Source: Mnemiopsis leidyi (taxonomy: Eukaryota; Ctenophora; Tentaculata; Lobata; Bolinopsidae). From it: a DNA stretch of 64,000 bases. Under the pieces are notes generated by a model. That model was not told the origin of the DNA. It saw only the letters and a program-made list of their open reading frames with translations, and made no database searches. Each line of letters starts with the position of its first letter. Position 1 is the stretch's first letter. Positions 58,701 through 64,000 of this stretch are shown one piece after another. The DNA lies in assembly GCA_000226015.1 (NCBI GenBank), contig JH153119.1, positions 22,477 through 86,476 of the forward strand, given 5' to 3'. The position numbers were made by a program, and so were the translations under genes.

Positions 58701-60476
58701 CGGACACTCCAACAGCCACATGTTACACAAGTGTAACGGCCAATTACAGGAGGCCGAATGTACAATTATACATACAAGCCAGCGACGGTTAAGGTAGTGT
58801 GTACCATACTTTTGTCGCCGATCTTCGCTGCAATGGGCAGATACTCATTTAACCCTCAATCACGGTTTCCCGATCATTCGGCTGAGTTGACTGAAGAAGG
58901 TTGCATAGGCAAATGCCCTTAGCGCACTTCTCTAGGACTGGCGGATACGGGATTTGAACCCCCGACCTCCTGCGTGGGAGCCGAAAAGCAAACCACTACA
59001 CCACCAGCCCATAAAATACTAATTCTTTGAAGTTGAGATATTTGCTTGGCATTTTCACAGAAAATGGGCTTAAATGCGATTCTAATTTAATGTAATTGCC
59101 TCTAAAAGTTTTATGCAAAAGTATTAACCACAAGGGCCAGGGCAGATATACATTGAAACAAAATCGAAAGGTAATTTTAGCCCAGTCGGTACTGTCCAGA
59201 GCAGAAGAAATTGGTAAGAAGCACGTTTTAAAGCCGATTTTGGAACATGAAATAGTAATACCAATACAGTGGTATTACTATAGTGGTACTACTATTACTA
59301 TAGTGGTACTACTATTGTAATACCACTCCAGTGTTATTACTATAGTGGTATTACTATTGTAATACCACAACAGTGGTATTACTATAGTTATACTACTATT
59401 GTAATACCACAACAGTGTTATTACTATAGTGGTATTACTATTGTAATACCACAACAGTGGTATTACTATAGTGGTATGTATTGCTAGCAAAATAGTACCA
59501 CTGCAGTTGAATAATAAATCCAACTAAATCATACATGTGATTATGTCTTCAAACTTACATTAGGGAAAATGGTTGGGTTTTCTGGGCGTGTTATTCCTTC
59601 TGATGCCAACATACTATCAAGTCGGATCATCTGCTGCTCTGTCAGGAAAGAATTGTAAGTAAATTTGATAGTCTGGTGCAGTCGTGAAGTATTATTAAGT
59701 CTCATAGAAGAATCTGATTGTTCAAAATTTCTTGTTTTCTCTGAGTAAAAAAATTAAAAAAATTAAAAAATAGTTTAAAAATAGTTTTAAACTAATTCAA
59801 CACTACAAATTAAATACATTTATTGAGTATGATTATGATGTTGAACATCGGAACGTGATTACCAATTAACAGCTTGTGTCCCTTGTCCAAGTCTACTCAG
59901 AGAAAACAAGAAATTTTGAACAATCAGATTAAATTTTATAGTGTTAAGTGAAAGATCAAAATTCACAAACTACAGAATATAAGGAAAGATACTTGGTGTT
60001 CTTGAAGTTTTGTTTGTCAACTCACCATTCTCAAAAGAGGGTACTTGCTGCAGCGATAAAGTTTGTTGTGATATTTCTTTAAGTACGTCAACTAAAGCAG
60101 CTTTGTTAGGGTGCCTTTCTAGTTCATCTAACAACAACCTGATTGACATTTAGGGACTAAAAAATAGTTATAAAATAAGGCAATCTGGAAAATCTGGGTA
60201 TGCAAAAAGGTTATGTCTAAATCTTTGTTATAAATATGACAATAAGGTAACAAAGTTTTCGGGTTCCATCACATGTTTGGGGTAGTATATATTATCATAG
60301 GAATTCAGGCGAGTCTATACAGTTTAACACTATAGTTATATTTATAGATTTAGTTACCTTTGTAAGTTGTCATCAGCGGTATCTACTGCGAGAATCTGTT
60401 GTTGAATCTCCCTGTTTTTAGCCAGTATAGATCTTTGTAGGTCAGAGTCACCTTGCTCGCCCCTACCGTTTATCAT
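55751..60476 (-). CDS. PBX: PBX/extradenticle homologue, PBC-class TALE homeodomain protein
   Basis: Seven exons: 60476-60358, 60138-60026, 59638-59559, 58253-58043, 56943-56871, 56459-56324 and 55906-55751 (TGA). All phases match (2, 1, 0, 1, 2, 0), giving about 296 residues. The PBC-A region includes [14 protein letters not shown] and [19 protein letters not shown] includes [16 protein letters not shown] and [12 protein letters not shown]. The homeodomain starts [20 protein letters not shown], has the TALE insertion around NPYP, and helix 3 reads [14 protein letters not shown], with the conserved Trp-Phe and Asn contacts. These proteins bind DNA with Hox and Meis partners in the nucleus to control development. 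The acidic C-terminal tail is only about 35 residues, much shorter than in vertebrates. The first Met (60474-60476) lies just after possible acceptors at 60481 and 60489, so a 5' non-coding or short coding exon upstream is likely. Confidence 0.93.
56944..58042. other. PBX intron
   Basis: No exon seen. The segment near 57660-57710 is GC-rich and built from cgcgcggacgt-like repeats. The PBC-B exon lies to the right and the last PBC exon to the left. Confidence 0.6.
58345..58406. repeat. two adjacent hairpins with the same loop
   Basis: Hairpin 1 (58345-58368) has ATACCAC pairing with GTGGTAT around loop GAGCTTGCGA. Hairpin 2 (58375-58406) has AATAAATTCAC pairing with GTAAATTTATT (10 of 11 pairs) around loop GAGCATGCGA. 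A third loop-like copy (cacgagcttgcggt) follows near 58422 without a stem. It lies in a PBX intron. Confidence 0.75.
58690..59010 (-). mobile_element. tRNA-derived SINE-like element
   Basis: Read on the minus strand, 59010-58935 resembles a tRNA. It has a perfect A box (TGGTGTAGTGG), a B box (GGTTCAAATCC) and partly paired ends (GGCTGG and CCGCC). The region where an anticodon stem should be does not pair well. A non-tRNA body follows, running to an A-rich end near 58690. This layout is typical of SINEs. A degenerate tRNA gene is the alternative. No target duplication was identified, so the left end is approximate. Confidence 0.55.
59254..59487. repeat. palindromic tandem repeat, about 42-bp unit
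   Basis: Four to five copies of a unit holding GTGGTATTAC and GTAATACCAC in inverted orientation, so that each unit can fold. The units differ by single bases. It is in the PBX intron between 58253 and 59559. Confidence 0.85.
59711..59930. repeat. foldback element: perfect 37-bp inverted repeat
   Basis: The arm at 59711-59747 (aatctgattgttcaaaattt onward) and the arm at 59894-59930 are exact reverse complements over 37 bases, with an AT-rich 146-base spacer. It looks like a small MITE or foldback insertion. No clear target duplication was found. It is in a PBX intron. Confidence 0.85.
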
Positions 60477-60489
60477 TTCTAAAGGCCAG

Positions 60490-61598
60490 CTGTCAAGATA
60501 TAAGTCACATATGATAAGTAAAGATAAGAAATAGGGAGGTTTAAATCTTTTAAGATTAAAAAATGTAAGTGAGGTTAAAAATAATACTATCGAAATATCT
60601 GAATATTTCAGAGTTATTTTGTCAGGTTTGTAAATCATTTCGTTTAATTCGATTCTTTGCCAAATGTGGACTTTTTGCAAAATCTAACTGAAAACATTCA
60701 AGAGTATTTGGTTTTTGTTCAAGAAGTTTTTGATAAGTTTCACAAATTCAATTAAATTGCTTTGTAATATAACTCAAAAAAGTTAGAAAAAATATTGGGA
60801 ACTGAAAAAAGCTAAAATAACCCATTCAGAGCCATGAATAAAAGCAATATAACACAACTTACACAACTTTATAAATACTGAACTGAAAATTACTTCAATG
60901 GTGAAAATTACTTCAAAAGAACAGAAGAACACTTATATTACTCAAATGCAAAGATACAAACCAGCTATTACAAATAGCCCGGATTGTTTATGAATCTCAC
61001 AAATCATCTTGAGGAAAACATAAACTCATACCTAAGACAAATTTGTCGTACAGTTAACAACCAACACCGATCATCGTTTTGTGAGAAATGCGTTACAATT
61101 GTTGCTGAGTTAAATAATCCCTTTACTCAACTACTATTCACATCAAAATTAGGTAGAAGTGAATTCATTGTTGTAAGAGGGTATCCTAATTAAACTATAA
61201 GCAAATATCATAAATTATTTAAGGTGTGAATACATATTGTATTATATGATTAAAGTTCCCAATCAAAATGGATATACTAAATCAATACATATTCCCAGTC
61301 CTTTTAAGGAAAAAGTGAAAAGAAATCAAAGCAAATTACAATCACACAGTGCAAAGAAATACAGTTTAGTAGATCACAGTAAAACTAGAGAAAATTGTAA
61401 AATACTAAAACTTATCACTAAATTAAAGTTTTAACACTTTAAAGTACCTTGTTCCACCAAACATTACTCATCGTCTTTTCAAAAACAATCTCATTCTTGA
61501 TTAACAATCCTCACAAAATTCTCACATTCAATCCTATCCCAGGCACACTTAATGACTGAAAGAGTAGCTTAGCAAATAAATTACAGGCTAACAGGCAA
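60490..61598. other. intergenic region between PBX and TAPT1
   Basis: AT-rich. Two short plus-strand frames (60984-61193, 61237-61434) look faintly protein-like but match nothing I can name and have no splice context. The stretch should contain the PBX promoter or a 5' exon and the TAPT1 3' UTR. Confidence 0.45.
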
Positions 61599-64000
61599 TT
61601 ACTCGTCAGCAAAATTCACGGCTGTCCGTTTTCTGAGACCATCTGCCTCCCTCAAATTCTCGTTGGAATTCATGTTGCGTGCATTCTGTAGCGGAGGCTC
61701 ATTCTCAATATCATCAGGAGAATTCTCACCGCCGTGTGTGGGCGAATCCAAGGTAGATAAACTTAAGGAGGTATTTGATTCTGGGGTGATCGAGCCACGG
61801 GAAGGGGTGTTATCCACGGAGGAGGAGGATATTCTGAAGAAAACGTCGGGTGAGGGTGACTGGTTGGCGGGTGACACGTCGTCAAGTGGTTGTGTACGCT
61901 CCGAGGTAGTTAAATCAGGCGCCGAGAAAGAAGTTGTGAGGGTCAGTCCTTCACAAGTCGTGTCTGTCGTCGTGTCGGTTATAGTTTCTTCTATCGTCGA
62001 GAGAGACCGCGCCATGGGGTCCTCTGTGAGGGGAGTTGAGGGAGTGGTCGAGGGGGCGCATGGGTACGTCGGCAGTTTCACCGAGGAGTTGACGTTTCGT
62101 ATGGGAGGTATGGTAGGTGTGGTGTATGTAGGTTGTTCCTTCCGCAGCTCTTCCGCATTTCTTAAGATCAGGCCCATATTGATCACTTTAACGATAAAGA
62201 GAATGATAGTAGTAAGTGCGCCATATTTCAGGTAGTCTGATGTTTCTAGCTCTAAGTCATCTGGTATCACCTGCAAATTTCCGGGATTAGTGACGACAAC
62301 AATTTTTTATATTTTTGTTATTTTCATCTTATTCCAACCAGCTTTCAATTAAGACTATGATGAATCTTACTAAAACTTTACTTAAATTTGCCGAAGGGCG
62401 GAGCCCTTTATGTTAAAAGCACGAGAATTATTTAATGCTACATTATTTCTATTCACATACAAGCACAGCATCAAATGATGCAGAACTATTTTTAGATATA
62501 TACACTATTAAGCTGGTTGCTGCAAGTCGGAAAGCCTTAGTTTATGCCAATATTACCATAATTATAACCAATATTACTAGATCATTACTACACATATCTT
62601 GTTGAATTTACAAACATGTCAGCTGGAAAGATTAATAAATCATTTACTTCCTAACTACTCTTATATCCTATTGGAGATTGCCCTGTAGCTGTAGTAACAG
62701 TAAAAGTTTTAACTTGTACCTTGAAATATAGGTTGAGTAGGAGAACATATTCTGCAAATTACAGCATATGTGTCCCATCAATGTACATAAATGTACCTGT
62801 GTAATAGGGCTCAATACAGACCACGCAGCGTGCACTTAAACACGTTATATTTTATACACTCGACTGTAACTTTTAATGCATTATAAACCAACCCATCTGA
62901 CGACTGACAATGTACATCCCAATTGTAATCCACAAAATCACGTACATTTCATCACACAAAGCCATATCAGTGAGCACTTCACACTACACACTTCTTTCCA
63001 GGTTGCAAGAAGAATCACGTACGTGACATTGTATACTTGTTTTAAACCGAGTGGAATAGTCTAGAAAAATCACGCACAACTAATTAGCTGGGGTGTAGGG
63101 TTGCAGAAGAACATATCATTGATTAACGTGTATACGAACATCGCGAAGTGAGGTTATTGTCAAACTTAGAAGTTAGACATTGGAGTGTACAGCTCGCATT
63201 AAAGTTGAATAGCTCATCAGTTTAGACTTAGTACTGGGCTTGTTGAATAGAATGTTGTGGTTAGTCGAGCAGTATTTCATAGCATGATGCTTAAAACGCA
63301 TAATTATTGTTTACAACATTTACAATCTCAGGGTATACAGGGTAACTGGAAGATGAGTTATTGCTTGTATACGGCCGGTAAGGGCCGCTTTAGACCACCC
63401 ATAAGTCGTGCATCGGCCCTTACTGATGTCCCATTTCCCGGTATAAAATATTTTCTAAAATCATGTTTGACATGTCAAACTTATGTTAAAAAGTTAATAA
63501 AAAATTTACAAGGCCAGGGGACAGAGACAGTTTAAAATGAAGACAAAGAAACTGACCTCAAAAAGAACTGTGACTGTCAGACAGGCTAGAGGCATAGGAA
63601 TGAAAAGAATTTTCCGAGCCATCAGATCCATTCTATTACTGAACGTCTGCTTGTATTGGTTCGGGTTAAGAAGGTCGTCATAAAGCTGATACTGAAATAA
63701 ATGTAAATCATAATCAGTAATGTCAATGCCTTTATGTTTAAAAATAAGTTCGATAATGGAATAATTGCGAAACAACTAAACAAGATATTGAATTCTTTGG
63801 AAATTTGAAGTTAACTTGATTTATCAAAGTCAACTTAAATTACTCAGTAATTACATTTTGTAGTGCACAAGAGAAGACAACCCTTAATAATGAATTTAAA
63901 TATCTTCACTCAGCTCACCTGGTAATCTTTGTATGTCTCCACTGGAATGCCGTTAAACTTAGTAACAAATGCGTGTTTTATCCAGTCTATAAGAATTTCA
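61599..64000 (-). CDS. TAPT1: TAPT1-family membrane protein, C-terminal exons (5' partial)
   Basis: Three exons in phase 0: one running in from the right edge to 63919, then 63691-63557, then 62270-61599 (TAA). The first encodes ILIDWIKHAFVTKFNGIPVE, the signature of the TAPT1/POD1/EMP65 family. The second encodes NRMDLMARKILFIPMPLACL, and the third starts with the last membrane helix (LKYGALTTIILFIVKVINMG). These line up with human TAPT1 (DWLKHAFVTKFNEIP, then ARRMGFIPLPLAV), recalled from memory. In vertebrates the protein is an endomembrane protein with roles at the ciliary base and in skeletal patterning. The cytoplasmic tail of about 180 residues is Ser/Thr/Pro-rich and differs from the vertebrate tail. 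The 5' part lies beyond the window. Confidence 0.9.
62271..63556. other. intron of the TAPT1 gene
   Basis: Spliced out between ...TVLFE and VIPDD. It contains a 10-bp inverted repeat (gtaagggccg and cggcccttac arms at 63378-63387 and 63414-63423), otherwise nothing notable. Confidence 0.7.

Noticed and set aside
58935-59010. Functional tRNA gene (Gly or Val type) on the minus strand
   Set aside because: A and B boxes are good, but the anticodon stem does not pair and a SINE-like body follows.
60984-61434. Two plus-strand frames of 65-69 residues that look mildly protein-like
   Set aside because: No splice signals, no domain I can name and no repeat structure around them; the sequence is AT-rich and chance frames of this size are common.

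Overview
The window is nuclear DNA from an invertebrate animal. It is AT-rich. Its protein-coding genes are split into many short exons with GT-AG introns, it carries animal-type genes (a PBC-class TALE homeobox gene, an EVI5-type TBC RabGAP, a TAPT1-family membrane protein, two seven-transmembrane receptors), and it holds hAT-like DNA transposons and tRNA-derived SINE-like repeats. The phylum cannot be fixed from the sequence alone. There are three assembly gaps, at 20059-20072, 36830-36839 and 49355-49594.

Layout, left to right. (1) 1-3869, plus strand: the 3' exons of an EVI5-like RabGAP, with a long TC microsatellite at the left edge. (2) 3870-7875: intergenic, with one tRNA-derived SINE-like copy. 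(3) 7876-9544, minus strand: a two-exon, divergent class-A-like GPCR whose intron is mostly a 19-bp minisatellite. (4) 10077-19519, plus strand: three candidate small exons separated by a 9-kb gap, either the 5' end of the next gene or a separate gene. (5) 20734-54603, plus strand: one very large gene. A single 4.2-kb serine- and acid-rich exon is followed by 32 short exons whose phases fit throughout. They encode a long coiled coil that ends in a cluster of five QT motifs resembling dynein light chain (LC8) ligands. Two further ATG-bearing exons (41783-41947, 49908-50429) do not fit the incoming phase but fit the outgoing phase, which suggests internal promoters. A repeat-rich ORF (44529-45476) lies in one intron. 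A complete class A GPCR gene (32157-33254) sits antisense inside the 9.1-kb intron 15. (6) 55751-60476, minus strand: a PBX/extradenticle homologue in seven exons, essentially complete. (7) 61599 to the right edge, minus strand: the C-terminal exons of a TAPT1 homologue.

Mobile DNA is concentrated in introns of the large gene. There is an 854-bp hAT-type element with an 8-bp target duplication and a CGGBP1-like zinc-finger remnant (38836-39689). A 526-bp MITE has perfect 39-bp terminal inverted repeats and an 8-bp duplication (49108-49633). A 757-bp element has subterminal repeats and a 7-8-bp duplication (36483-37239). Short tandem repeats with 12-42-bp units are unusually common in introns and also occur inside coding sequence.

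The genes do not form a pathway. The large gene is convergent with PBX, PBX and TAPT1 lie in tandem on the minus strand, and the GPCR at 9.5 kb is divergent from the candidate exon at 10.1 kb. I could not assign the large coiled-coil protein to a known family. Its architecture suggests a cytoskeletal, centrosomal or ciliary scaffold, but that is inference.
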